A stretch of DNA of 64,000 nt from Agromyces sp. 3263. GTDB taxonomy: Bacteria > Actinomycetota > Actinomycetes > Actinomycetales > Microbacteriaceae. A program made the position numbers and the translations under genes. Numbering within the stretch: position 1 is the stretch's first letter; every line of letters starts with the position of its first letter. Under the pieces are notes generated by a model. That model was not told the origin of the DNA and did not search any database. It saw nothing but the letters and a program-made list of their open reading frames with translations. Below, piece after piece: positions 13,935-22,534 of this stretch. The DNA is taken from contig NZ_JAVDUV010000001.1 of the NCBI RefSeq assembly GCF_031456545.1, forward strand, positions 1,302,001 to 1,366,000, read 5' to 3'.

Positions 13935-15206
13935 GTGAAGCTTTCACGACGCACCAAGGCGATCGCCGCCGTAGCCGGCGCCGCATCCATCGCCCTCCTC
14001 GCCTCGGGCTGTTCCCCGAGCTCGGACTCGGGCTCCAGCGACGGCCCGATCGAACTGAGCGTCGCGACGTTCAACGACTTCGGCTACACCGACGAGCTCC
14101 TCCAGGAGTACATGGACGAGAACCCGAACGTGAAGGTCGTGCAGAACAAGGCCGCGACGTCGAACGACGCGCGCGCCAACTACTTCCAGAAGCTCGGCAA
14201 GAAGGGCCTGGCCGACGTCGAGGCCATCGAGGTCGACTGGCTTCCCGAGGTCATGAAGTACTCCGACCTCCTCGCTGAGGTGCCCGCGGGCACCGCAGAC
14301 CGCTGGCTCGACTGGAAGGTCGACGCCGCAACCGACGCCGACGGCCGCCTCATCGGCTACGGCACCGACATCGGCCCCGAGGGCGTGTGCTACCGTTCCG
14401 ACCTGTTCGCCGCCGCCGGCCTCCCCACCGACCGCGAAGAGGTCGCCGCGCTGCTCGAGGGCGACTGGAACAAGTACTTCGAGGTCGGCGCGCAGTACAC
14501 CGCCGCCACCGGCAAGGCTTGGTTCGACTCGGCGGGCAGCACGTACCAGGGCATGATCAACCAGGTCGAGGCCGCCTACGAGGACCCCGACTCCGGTGAC
14601 ATCACCGCGACCGAGAACGCCGACGTCGAGGACATCTACAACGCGGTGCTCGACGCCAGCGCCACGCAGTCCGCGCACCTCGGCCAGTGGAGCGACGACT
14701 GGTTCGCCGGCGTCGGCAACGGCGCGTACGCGACCATGCTCTGCCCGGGCTGGATGCTCGGTGTCATCTCCGGCAACGCCGAGGGCGTCACCGGCTGGGA
14801 CGTCGCGAACGTCTTCCCGAGCGGCGGCGGCAACTGGGGCGGCTCGTACCTGACCGTTCCCGCCAACGGCGCTCACGTCGAAGAGGCGCAGAAGCTGGCC
14901 GACTGGCTGACCGCTCCCGAGCAGCAGATCAAGGCCTTCGTCAATGCCGGCACCTTCCCGAGCCAGAACGACGCCTACACCGATGAAGCGCTCACCGGCT
15001 TCGTGAACGAGTACTTCAACAACGCGCCGGTCGGCCAGATCTTCACGGATCGTGCCAAGGCCGTCTCGGTGGCGCCGTTCAAGGGCGAGTACTACTTCCA
15101 GATCAACGACGCCATGCAGAAGGCCCTGACCCGTGTCGAGGACGGCACGCAGGACAAGCAGGCGTCGTGGGACCAGTGGGTCTCCGAAGTCGAGGCGATC
15201 GGCTAG
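13935..15206 (+). CDS. cebE: Sugar-binding lipoprotein (cellobiose/cello-oligosaccharide type)
   Basis: A 423-residue extracellular solute-binding protein of the ABC-type sugar family. The GTG start follows AAGGGAG; it gives a signal peptide with lipobox LLASGC, so Cys26 is the predicted lipid-modified residue. The mature part contains the family fold (LSVATFNDFGYTDELLQEYMDENPNVKV, and the C-terminal DRAKAVSVAPFKGEYYFQINDAMQKAL block). Cellobiose or longer cello-oligosaccharides are inferred as ligand from the linked beta-glucosidase, the CebR-like repressor and the shared operator with a cellulase; the sequence alone does not prove this. It is the first gene of the operon and is separated from the permeases by a strong hairpin. 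Confidence 0.82.
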   Translation: MKLSRRTKAIAAVAGAASIALLASGCSPSSDSGSSDGPIELSVATFNDFGYTDELLQEYMDENPNVKVVQNKAATSNDARANYFQKLGKKGLADVEAIEVDWLPEVMKYSDLLAEVPAGTADRWLDWKVDAATDADGRLIGYGTDIGPEGVCYRSDLFAAAGLPTDREEVAALLEGDWNKYFEVGAQYTAATGKAWFDSAGSTYQGMINQVEAAYEDPDSGDITATENADVEDIYNAVLDASATQSAHLGQWSDDWFAGVGNGAYATMLCPGWMLGVISGNAEGVTGWDVANVFPSGGGNWGGSYLTVPANGAHVEEAQKLADWLTAPEQQIKAFVNAGTFPSQNDAYTDEALTGFVNEYFNNAPVGQIFTDRAKAVSVAPFKGEYYFQINDAMQKALTRVEDGTQDKQASWDQWVSEVEAIG

Positions 15207-15215
15207 TCGGCCCTT

Positions 15216-15247
15216 CGCGGGGGGCCGGGCGCGCCCGGCCCCCCGCG
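15216..15247 (+). terminator. Strong hairpin between binding protein and permeases
   Basis: A 32-bp perfect palindrome with 16-bp arms; the left arm is CGCGGGGGGCCGGGCG. No U-tract follows. In such operons an intergenic hairpin usually limits read-through or protects the 3' end so that the binding protein is made in excess over the permeases. Confidence 0.75.
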
Positions 15248-15285
15248 GACTCCCGTCCGCAGCATCCGGAAGCAGAGGAACGACC

Positions 15286-16389
15286 GTGACATCCACCGCC
15301 ACCGCGCCCCCGTCATCCACCGAACGACCGCAGCAGCCCGGCGGCGCACCGGCGCCGAGGGATCCGCGGCGCATCGCGTTCGGCCACCGCCTCAGCCGGT
15401 GGGACCTGAAGCTCTCGCCCTACCTCTACATCTCGCCGTTCTTCATCCTCTTCATCGTCGTCGGGCTGTTCCCGATCGCCTACACGGCGGTCATCTCCTT
15501 CATGGACTGGGACCTCGTCCGCAACTCGGGCACGTTCATCGGCTTCGACCAGTACGTCTACGTGCTGACGCAGCCGAAGTTCTGGATCGCCCTCCGCAAC
15601 ACCTTCAGCATCTTCCTGCTCTCGAGCATCCCCCAGCTGGTCGCCGCGATCTTCATCGCCGCCATGCTCGACCAGAACATCCGCGCCAAGACCTTCTGGC
15701 GCATGGGCGTGCTCGTCCCCTACGTGATGGCACCCGTCGCCGTCGCCCTCATCTTCAGCAACATGTTCGGCGACAAGTTCGGCCTCGTGAACTCGGTGCT
15801 GACCGACCTGGGCCTGCCGCCGGTCATGTGGCACAGCGACGCCTTCGCCAGTCACATCGCCATCGCGACCATGGTGAACTTCCGCTGGACCGGCTACAAC
15901 ACGCTCATCCTCCTCGCCGCGATGCAGGCCATCCCGCGCGACTACTACGAGGCGGCCGCCATCGACGGCGCCAGCAAGTTCCGGCAGTTCTTCGCCATCA
16001 CCGTGCCGAGCCTCCGGCCCACCCTCATCTTCGTGATCATCACGTCGACGATCGGCGGCCTGCAGATCTTCGACGAGCCGCGCATGTACGACCAGTACGG
16101 CACCGGCGGCGCCGACTCGCAGTGGCTCACCATCACGCTGTACCTCTACGACATCGGCTGGGGCCAGTGGAACTTCGGCCGGGCTGCGGCCCTCGCCTGG
16201 ATCCTCTTCCTCATCATCCTGGCCATCGGCGTCATCAACCTGCTCGTCACGCAGAAGGTGGTCCGAGACGAGGGCCGGCGGGATGCCGCGAGCGGGCGCC
16301 AGCGCCGCGCCGCCGCCCGCGCGGCCCGCCGCGACCTCGCCGCGCGCGCCACCGACTCCACCCTCGAGACCCCGGAGGCGGCACGATGA
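15286..16389 (+). CDS. cebF: ABC sugar permease 1
   Basis: A 367-residue membrane permease (MalF/CebF type). The GTG start follows AGAGGA. A roughly 45-residue cytoplasmic Pro/Ala-rich leader precedes the first membrane helix (LYISPFFILFIVVGLFPIAYT). The EAA loop for docking the ATPase is YYEAAAIDGASKFRQFFAITVPSL. The tail is Arg/Ala-rich. No ATPase gene is in the cluster, which is usual for this family in actinomycetes, where a shared MsiK-type ATPase encoded elsewhere energises several importers. Its stop overlaps the next permease start (ATGA). Confidence 0.87.
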   Translation: MTSTATAPPSSTERPQQPGGAPAPRDPRRIAFGHRLSRWDLKLSPYLYISPFFILFIVVGLFPIAYTAVISFMDWDLVRNSGTFIGFDQYVYVLTQPKFWIALRNTFSIFLLSSIPQLVAAIFIAAMLDQNIRAKTFWRMGVLVPYVMAPVAVALIFSNMFGDKFGLVNSVLTDLGLPPVMWHSDAFASHIAIATMVNFRWTGYNTLILLAAMQAIPRDYYEAAAIDGASKFRQFFAITVPSLRPTLIFVIITSTIGGLQIFDEPRMYDQYGTGGADSQWLTITLYLYDIGWGQWNFGRAAALAWILFLIILAIGVINLLVTQKVVRDEGRRDAASGRQRRAAARAARRDLAARATDSTLETPEAAR

Positions 16390-17294
16390 CCGTCATGAAC
16401 CCCGTTCCCCTCGCGATCGCCGAGGAGAACATCCCCAACGCCGGCAAGGCCGCCCGGCGCCGGCCCGTGCGCGGGTCGCGGCCCGGATGGTTCGTGTACA
16501 CGAGCCTCGTGATCGTGCTGGGCGCCGCATTGTTCCCCTTCTACTGGTCGTTCCTGATCGGCTCGGGGGATGCCTCGACCATCCGCGACCCGAACATGTC
16601 GTGGCTGCCCGGCGGCAACTTCATCGCGAACGCGATCTCGGTCGTCAACGATCCGGCGGTGAACTTCTGGAAGGCGCTGTGGAACTCCATCTACAGCTCA
16701 GCGCTCATCGCCCTCTCGGTGGTCTTCTTCTCGACGCTGGCCGGCTGGGCGTTCGCGAAGCTCCGCTTCCGCGGCGGCAAGTGGCTGCTCGTCTTCGTGG
16801 TCGCCACGATGGCGGTGCCCACCCAGCTTGGCGTCGTGCCGCTCTACATCCTCTTCGCCGACCTCGGCTGGACCGGCAACGTGGGTGCGATCATCATCCC
16901 GGCGCTCACCAGCGCGTTCGGCGTGTTCTGGATGACGCAGTATCTGCAGCAGGCCGTGCCCGACGAGCTCATCGAGGCCGCCCGGGTCGACGGCGCGAGC
17001 TCGTTCCGCACGTTCCTCACCGTGGGGCTGCCCGCCGCCCGCCCGGCCGCCGCGATGCTCGGCCTGTTCACGTTCGTCTCGGCCTGGAACAACTTCTTCT
17101 GGCCGTTCATCGTCCTCGACCGCAGCGACCCCACGCTGCCCGTCGCGCTCTCGCTCCTGCAGTCGAACTACTTCGTCGACTACTCGATCGTGCTCGCGGG
17201 CGTCCTGCTGTCCACCATCCCCCTCCTCATCCTCTTCGTCTTCGCGGGCAAGCAGCTCGTGAGCGGCATCATGGCGGGAGCCGTGAAGGGATGA
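16386..17294 (+). CDS. cebG: ABC sugar permease 2
   Basis: A 302-residue MalG/CebG-type permease beginning MTVMNPVPLAIAEENIP; the ATG overlaps the stop of permease 1. Six membrane helices are expected; the EAA loop reads ELIEAARVDGASSFRTFLTVGLP. The C-terminus ends QLVSGIMAGAVKG, typical of the family. Its stop overlaps the start of the beta-glucosidase (ATGA), so import and intracellular hydrolysis are translationally coupled. Confidence 0.88.
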   Translation: MTVMNPVPLAIAEENIPNAGKAARRRPVRGSRPGWFVYTSLVIVLGAALFPFYWSFLIGSGDASTIRDPNMSWLPGGNFIANAISVVNDPAVNFWKALWNSIYSSALIALSVVFFSTLAGWAFAKLRFRGGKWLLVFVVATMAVPTQLGVVPLYILFADLGWTGNVGAIIIPALTSAFGVFWMTQYLQQAVPDELIEAARVDGASSFRTFLTVGLPAARPAAAMLGLFTFVSAWNNFFWPFIVLDRSDPTLPVALSLLQSNYFVDYSIVLAGVLLSTIPLLILFVFAGKQLVSGIMAGAVKG

Positions 17295-18763
17295 CCATCG
17301 ACTTCGGAGCTGACACCACCACCATGACCGACACCCTCGCGAACCCCGCGCTGCTCACGCGCCCGTTCCCCTCCGACTTCCTGTTCGGCGCCGCGACGGC
17401 GGCCTTCCAGATCGAGGGCGCCGCCTTCGAGGGCGGACGCACCGCCTCCATCTGGGATGCCTTCTGCCGCGTGCCCGGCGCCGTCGTGAACGCCGACAAC
17501 GGCGATGTCGCCTGCGACCACTACCACCGGATGCCGCAGGACGTCGCCCTGATGAAGGAGCTCGGACTCCAGACCTACCGGTTCTCGACCTCGTGGTCGC
17601 GGGTACGGCCCGACGGCGGCCCGGTCAATCCAGAGGGCGTCGACTTCTACTCGCGGCTCGTCGACGAGCTGCTCGAGGCCGGGATCAAGCCGTGGCTCAC
17701 GCTCTACCACTGGGACCTGCCCCAGGCGCTCGAGGAGCGCGGCGGCTGGGCCAACCGCGACACCGCCTACCTGTTCCGCGACTACGCCCTCGACCTGCAC
17801 GAGGCGCTCGGCGACCGCGTCGGCGTGTGGACGACGCTCAACGAGCCGTGGTGCTCGTCGTTCCTCAGCTACACGGGCGGCGCACACGCACCGGGGCGCC
17901 AGGATGTCGCGGCCGGCCTCGCCGCCGGCCACCACCTGTTGCTCGCCCACGGGCTCGCCGTGCAGGCGCTGCGCCAGCGCGATCCCGAGCTCGAGCTCGG
18001 CATCACGCTGAACCTCACGGTCGCCAAGCCCGTCGACCCGACGCACCCCGGTGACGTGGACGCGGCCCGGCGTATCGACGGCCAGTTCAACCGGTTCTTC
18101 CTCGATCCGATCTTCCGCGGCCACTACGCCGGCGACCTGATGGCCGACGTCGGCCACCTCGGCCTCCGCGACGTCGTGCTCCCGGGCGACCTCGAGGTGA
18201 TCTCGACCCCGATCGACACGCTGGGCGTGAACTACTACCACGGCGAGTACGTGAGCGACCGCCCGGCCGAGCACCCGCTGCTGGCCCAGGCGCCCACCGA
18301 CCGGCCCACGCGGTCGCCCTTCCCCGCGGCCGACGGCGTGTTCAACCACCCGCAGAACCTCCCGCTGACCGCGATGGAGTGGGAGGTGCAGCCCGACGGC
18401 CTGCGCGAACTGCTCGTGCGCGTGCACCAGGACTACGCGGCATCCGCCGGCGTGCGCCTCTTCGTGACCGAGAACGGCGCCGCCTACGACGACGTCGTCG
18501 GCGACGACGGCGTGGTGCACGACGCGGAGCGCACCGAGTTCCTCGCTTCGCACCTCGCCGCCATCCTCGACGCCATCGATGAGGGCGTGCCCGTGCACGG
18601 GTACTTCTACTGGTCGCTCATGGACAACTTCGAGTGGGCGTGGGGCTACGACAAGCGCTTCGGCCTCGTGCGCGTCGACTACGACACGCAGCAGCGCACC
18701 GTGAAGGACAGCGGACGCACGTACGCCGGCGTCATCCGCGACCGCGCGCTGCCGTCGAGCTGA
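17291..18763 (+). CDS. bglC: GH1 beta-glucosidase
   Basis: A 490-residue cytoplasmic beta-glucosidase, with no signal peptide, that would split imported cellobiose to glucose. GH1 signatures: N-terminal FLFGAATAAFQIEGA, acid/base Glu185 in TLNEPWCSSF, nucleophile Glu394 in LFVTENGAAYDD, and SLMDNFEWAWGYDKRFGL near the C-terminus. The start at 17291 overlaps the permease stop and is preceded by GAAGG; a second in-frame ATG at 17324 is also possible and would remove 11 poorly conserved residues. It is the last gene of the operon before the repressor gene. Confidence 0.95.
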   Translation: MTIDFGADTTTMTDTLANPALLTRPFPSDFLFGAATAAFQIEGAAFEGGRTASIWDAFCRVPGAVVNADNGDVACDHYHRMPQDVALMKELGLQTYRFSTSWSRVRPDGGPVNPEGVDFYSRLVDELLEAGIKPWLTLYHWDLPQALEERGGWANRDTAYLFRDYALDLHEALGDRVGVWTTLNEPWCSSFLSYTGGAHAPGRQDVAAGLAAGHHLLLAHGLAVQALRQRDPELELGITLNLTVAKPVDPTHPGDVDAARRIDGQFNRFFLDPIFRGHYAGDLMADVGHLGLRDVVLPGDLEVISTPIDTLGVNYYHGEYVSDRPAEHPLLAQAPTDRPTRSPFPAADGVFNHPQNLPLTAMEWEVQPDGLRELLVRVHQDYAASAGVRLFVTENGAAYDDVVGDDGVVHDAERTEFLASHLAAILDAIDEGVPVHGYFYWSLMDNFEWAWGYDKRFGLVRVDYDTQQRTVKDSGRTYAGVIRDRALPSS

Positions 18764-18812
18764 CGGCCAGCCCCGCCCGCCATCACCCCGAGACGGAAAT
18801 AGACTGAACGCC

Positions 18813-19841
18813 ATGCAGCAGGGGGGAAGTGGGATCCGGACGCGACCCACCGCGCCGACGCTCGAAGCGGTCGCGCGGGAGGCGAATGTCTCGCGAGCCA
18901 CCGTGAGCCGGGTCGTCAACGGCTCCCCCAAGGTGAGCCCCGATGTGGTCACCGCCGTGAACGCGGCGATCGCCAAGCTCAACTACGTGCCGAACCGGGC
19001 CGCCAGGTCGCTGGCCAGCCGCACCTCGGGCGCGATCGCGTTGATCGTGCCCGAGGACACGGCCATGTTCTTCGGCGACCCCTACTTCGCCGCGATCGTG
19101 CAGGGCATCACCAGGCGACTCGACGACAGCGAGTACCTGCTCAACCTGCTCGTCGCCTCGACCGATCCCGGCCACAAGACCGTGCGGTACCTGCGCTCGG
19201 GCGTCGTCGACGGCGCGCTCGTGATCTCGCACCACGAGGGCGACGACCTGCAGCACGAGGCCGACATGCTGCTTCCCCTGGTGTACGGCGGCCGGCCGTC
19301 GCAGCCCGGCGACCACATCTTCGTCGACGTCGACAACGTCGAGGGCGGTGCCATCGGCACGCGGCACCTCGTCGACGTCGGACGCCGTCGCATCGGCACG
19401 ATCTCGGGCCCCCTCGACATGCCCGCCGGTGTCGACCGACTCGAGGGCTTCCGCCGCGCCATGGGCGAGGCCGACCTGCCCACCGACGCCGTCGAGACCG
19501 CCGACTTCACGGCGGCCGGCGCCGTCGCCGCCACCCGGCGACTGCTCGACCGGGTGCCCGACCTCGACGGCATCTTCGTCGCGAGCGACCTCATGGCCAC
19601 CGGCGCGCTGTCCGTGCTGCGCGAACGCGGACGATCGGTGCCCGGCGACATCGCCGTGGTGGGCTTCGACGACAGTCCCGCCGCGAGGTCGTCGGCGATC
19701 CCGCTGACCACGGTGCACCAGCCGTCCGAGCAGATGGGCTTCGAGATGGCCGACCTGCTGCTGCGGCATCTCTCGGGCGATGCCGACGTGCCTCGCCGCA
19801 ACATCATGCCCACGCACCTCGTGCGGCGCGCGTCGGCGTAG
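18813..19841 (+). CDS. cebR: LacI-family repressor, CebR/CelR-like
   Basis: A 342-residue repressor. The helix-turn-helix is TLEAVAREANVSRATVSRVV (about residues 16-35), with Arg-Ala...Arg at the recognition-helix positions, as in the actinobacterial cellobiose repressors I recall. The hinge is PNRAARSLASRTSGAIALIV, and the ligand domain carries GDIAVVGFDDSPAA. TAGACT ends 7 nt before the ATG, suggesting a leaderless mRNA made from its own promoter. It follows the beta-glucosidase by 49 bp. Predicted target: the GAGAGCGCTCTC palindromes at 13800, 13854 and 29945, which would place uptake and the GH6 cellulase under one repressor. Cellobiose as inducer is inferred. Confidence 0.88.
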   Translation: MQQGGSGIRTRPTAPTLEAVAREANVSRATVSRVVNGSPKVSPDVVTAVNAAIAKLNYVPNRAARSLASRTSGAIALIVPEDTAMFFGDPYFAAIVQGITRRLDDSEYLLNLLVASTDPGHKTVRYLRSGVVDGALVISHHEGDDLQHEADMLLPLVYGGRPSQPGDHIFVDVDNVEGGAIGTRHLVDVGRRRIGTISGPLDMPAGVDRLEGFRRAMGEADLPTDAVETADFTAAGAVAATRRLLDRVPDLDGIFVASDLMATGALSVLRERGRSVPGDIAVVGFDDSPAARSSAIPLTTVHQPSEQMGFEMADLLLRHLSGDADVPRRNIMPTHLVRRASA

Positions 19842-19868
19842 GGCCACCCGCCGGCACGCGGCATCCGC

Positions 19869-20759
19869 TCAGCCCGCCCTGCGGACCCCGTCCTGGAACT
19901 CGACGCCCGCGATCTCCGAGAACCGCGCGCGCATGATCGCGATGGCCTCGGGGTTCTCGTCGACGAGCACGAAGCGGCGTCCGAGCGTGGCCGCGACGGC
20001 GCCCGTGGTGCCCGAGCCGGCGAAGAAGTCGAGCACCCAGTCGCCCTCACGCGTCGAGGCCTGCACGATGCGGCGCAGGATGCCCTCGGGCTTCTGCGTC
20101 GGGTAGCCGGTCTTCTCGCGACCGGTCGGCGACACGATCGTGTGCCACCACACGTCGGTGGGCAGCTTGCCGAGCAGGGCCTTCTCGGGGGTGACGAGCC
20201 CGGGGGCCATGTAGGGCTCACGGTCGACCGCGGTCGAGTCGAACCAGTACCGGTCGGGATCCTTCACGTACACGAGGATCGTGTCGTGCTTCGTCGGCCA
20301 GCGCCGCTTCGCCTTGGCGCCGTAGTCGTAGGCCCACACGATCTCGTTGAGGAAGCACTCGCGGCCGAAGAGCGCGTCGAGCAGCACCTTCGCGTAGTGC
20401 GCCTCGCGGTAGTCGAGGTGCAGGTAGAGCGTGCCGTCGTCGGCGAGCACCCGCCACGCCTCCGCGAGCCGTGGCTCCAGGAACCCCCAGTAGTCCTCGA
20501 ACCGGTCGTCGTAGCGCAGCAGGTCGCCCCGCACCCGCCGGTACTGCTTGCCCGCGAACCCGGTGACGGTTCCGGATGCCGCGGGCTCGGCGGCATCCGT
20601 CGGCAGCACCCGCTCGTGCCGCATCGCCTGCCGGGCCTGCGCGCGCCCGGTGTTGAAGGGCGGGTCGAGGTAGACGAGCGTGAACGAGCCGTCTGGCAGG
20701 GTGGGCAGCACGTCGAGGTTGTCCGCGTGGATGATGCGGTCGGGCTCGTCGGCTGGCAC
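19869..20759 (-). CDS. Orphan N6-adenine/N4-cytosine DNA methyltransferase, beta type
   Basis: A 296-residue DNA methyltransferase. Motif IV is LDPPFNTG (31-38) near the N-terminus and motif I (AdoMet binding) is LDFFAGSGTTG (243-253) near the C-terminus, the motif order of the beta class. GYPTQKPEGILRRIV is the conserved block before motif I. DPPF favours N6-adenine methylation, but N4-cytosine is not excluded. The GTG start at 20759 has a CAGACT box 6 nt upstream, so it is probably leaderless; the much longer open frame upstream is antisense to the amidohydrolase. No restriction endonuclease is adjacent, so it appears to be a solitary, possibly epigenetic enzyme. Confidence 0.9.
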   Translation of the reverse strand: MPADEPDRIIHADNLDVLPTLPDGSFTLVYLDPPFNTGRAQARQAMRHERVLPTDAAEPAASGTVTGFAGKQYRRVRGDLLRYDDRFEDYWGFLEPRLAEAWRVLADDGTLYLHLDYREAHYAKVLLDALFGRECFLNEIVWAYDYGAKAKRRWPTKHDTILVYVKDPDRYWFDSTAVDREPYMAPGLVTPEKALLGKLPTDVWWHTIVSPTGREKTGYPTQKPEGILRRIVQASTREGDWVLDFFAGSGTTGAVAATLGRRFVLVDENPEAIAIMRARFSEIAGVEFQDGVRRAG

Positions 20760-20827
20760 GGGTCCAGTCTGCCCCAGCGGTGCGTGGTGCGCTCGGCGCA
20801 TGCGTGCCGTGGCGGAGGCGCGCCGCG

Positions 20828-22534
20828 TCAGTGCGCGTGCACGTGGGCGTCGTCCTGCCCGCCTCGCGCCGCGACGGGGTCGGCCGCCGCCTCGCCTCCT
20901 GCGGGTTCGGCGAGGGCGCCCGCCGAGTAGGCGATCTCCCCGCCCACGACGGTCAGCTCGGCGTGCGCGTCGAGGAGCGCCGCAGGATCGTGCTCGAGGC
21001 CGTAGAGGTCGGTCGACCACACGGCGAGGTCGGCGAGCATCCCCCGTGCGATCCGGCCGAGCGATGCCTCGGCGTGCCAGGCGCGGGCGCCATGCACCGT
21101 GTACGCCTCGAGCGACCGGTCGAGGCCGACGCGCTCCGCGTCCGTCCAGGCATCCGAACCGTCGAGCCCAGCGCGGGTCGCGGCGGAGTACATGCCCACG
21201 AGCGGATCCATCTCGCCGACCTGCCAGTCGCTCGAGAACGCGACGGTGGCCCCCGAGTCGAGGAGGCTCCGGAACCGCCAGGCACGATCCCAGCGCTCTT
21301 CTCCGACGTTCTCCATCCACGTGCCGGCGACGAGATCGGGCGAGCAGTGCCTGGGCTGCATCGCCGCGGTCACGCCGAGGGCGCGGAACCGCGGGAGGTC
21401 GTCGGGGTGCAGGCACTCGACGTGCACGATCCCGTGCCGCCGGTCGCGGGTTCCGTTCGCCCGGGCCGCGCCCTCGATCGCGTCGAGCGCGAGCCGGATG
21501 CCGGCGTCCCCCGTCGCGTGCGTGTGGGTCTGGAAGCCGAGCCGGTCGAGCTCGCGGATCACGGCGCCGAGTTCTCCGTCGGCGTAGCTCGGGCGCCCTC
21601 GCTGCCCCGGCCGGTTCGCGTAGTCCTCGAGCATCAGCGCCGTGTGCGGCTCGATCACGTCGTCGGCGTAGAGCTTGACCGGCCCGAGGCGCAGGCGGTC
21701 GCGCGCCGGCGTCGAGTCGACGGCGTTGCGGAGCTGCGCGCGGAACGCGGCATCCGCCCCCACCGGATGGAACAGCGCGGCGATCACGCGCGACGAGAGG
21801 ACCCCCTCGTCGAGCGCACGCTCGAACAGCGGCAGCTCGGCGAGCGGCACCTGCGGCTCGACCACGGTGGTGATGCCGAGCGACGTCGCCATGCGCATGC
21901 TCGACACCAGCTTGCGGTAGCGGCGCTCGGGCGAGTACATCGGGATGTCGCGCTGCAGCTCCGCGAGCCCGGCCTGCGTCATGGCGCTGGTGTAGAAGTC
22001 GGTGACCCAGCCCGTCGGCTCACCGCTGACCGGGTGCCGCTCGGGGCGACCCCAGGCGATGTCGCCGCCGTCGGCGATGCCGAGCACCCGGAGGGCCACC
22101 CGGTTCAGCCACACCGAGTGCTGGTCGTAGGTCGTCACGAAGACCGGACGGTCGGTGAGCCCGTCGAGGTCGGCGGCCTCGGGGCGGCGATCCTCGACGA
22201 TGGAGTAGACGGCGTTCTCGGCGCACACCCAGTCGAGGTCGGGGCGCCGGGCGGCGAAGTCGGCGATGCGGCGTCGCACCTCGCCGAGGTCGTGCGCGCC
22301 CTCCAGCGTGACCGCGTCCTCGTCGAAGCCGAGCAGGAGGTGGTTGTGGCTGTCGATGATGCCGGGGGTCACCAGCCGGCCGGTGGCGTCGATCGTGCGG
22401 CGGGCGGTCGGGGCATCCGCCGCGCTGCCGACATAGCCGATGCGGTCGCCGGTGACGCCGACGGCCTCGGCCCACGGGGCGGCGGGGTCGAACGTGCGCA
22501 CTCGGGCGCCGGTGATGAGCAGGTCGACGGTCAT
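20828..22534 (-). CDS. Amidohydrolase, YtcJ / N-substituted formamide deformylase type
   Basis: A 568-residue metal-dependent hydrolase. The start begins TVDLLITGARVRTFDPAAPW. Metal ligands are visible as SHNHLLLG (HxH) and THTHATGD, and FSSDWQVGEMDPLVG carries the conserved catalytic Asp. KLYADDVIEPHT is the usual beta-strand region of this subfamily. The natural substrate is not predictable, but the family hydrolyses N-acyl or N-formyl amines. Its ATG overlaps the stop of the upstream amino-acid permease (ATGA), so import and hydrolysis of one compound are likely; a TetR repressor divergent from the permease probably controls both. The product is Asp/His-rich at its C-terminus. Confidence 0.88.
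   Translation of the reverse strand: MTVDLLITGARVRTFDPAAPWAEAVGVTGDRIGYVGSAADAPTARRTIDATGRLVTPGIIDSHNHLLLGFDEDAVTLEGAHDLGEVRRRIADFAARRPDLDWVCAENAVYSIVEDRRPEAADLDGLTDRPVFVTTYDQHSVWLNRVALRVLGIADGGDIAWGRPERHPVSGEPTGWVTDFYTSAMTQAGLAELQRDIPMYSPERRYRKLVSSMRMATSLGITTVVEPQVPLAELPLFERALDEGVLSSRVIAALFHPVGADAAFRAQLRNAVDSTPARDRLRLGPVKLYADDVIEPHTALMLEDYANRPGQRGRPSYADGELGAVIRELDRLGFQTHTHATGDAGIRLALDAIEGAARANGTRDRRHGIVHVECLHPDDLPRFRALGVTAAMQPRHCSPDLVAGTWMENVGEERWDRAWRFRSLLDSGATVAFSSDWQVGEMDPLVGMYSAATRAGLDGSDAWTDAERVGLDRSLEAYTVHGARAWHAEASLGRIARGMLADLAVWSTDLYGLEHDPAALLDAHAELTVVGGEIAYSAGALAEPAGGEAAADPVAARGGQDDAHVHAH

Noticed and set aside
20760..21416. Upstream extension of the methyltransferase frame
   Set aside because: It lies opposite the amidohydrolase and gives Arg/Ala-rich nonsense; the GTG at 20759 has a leaderless promoter box.
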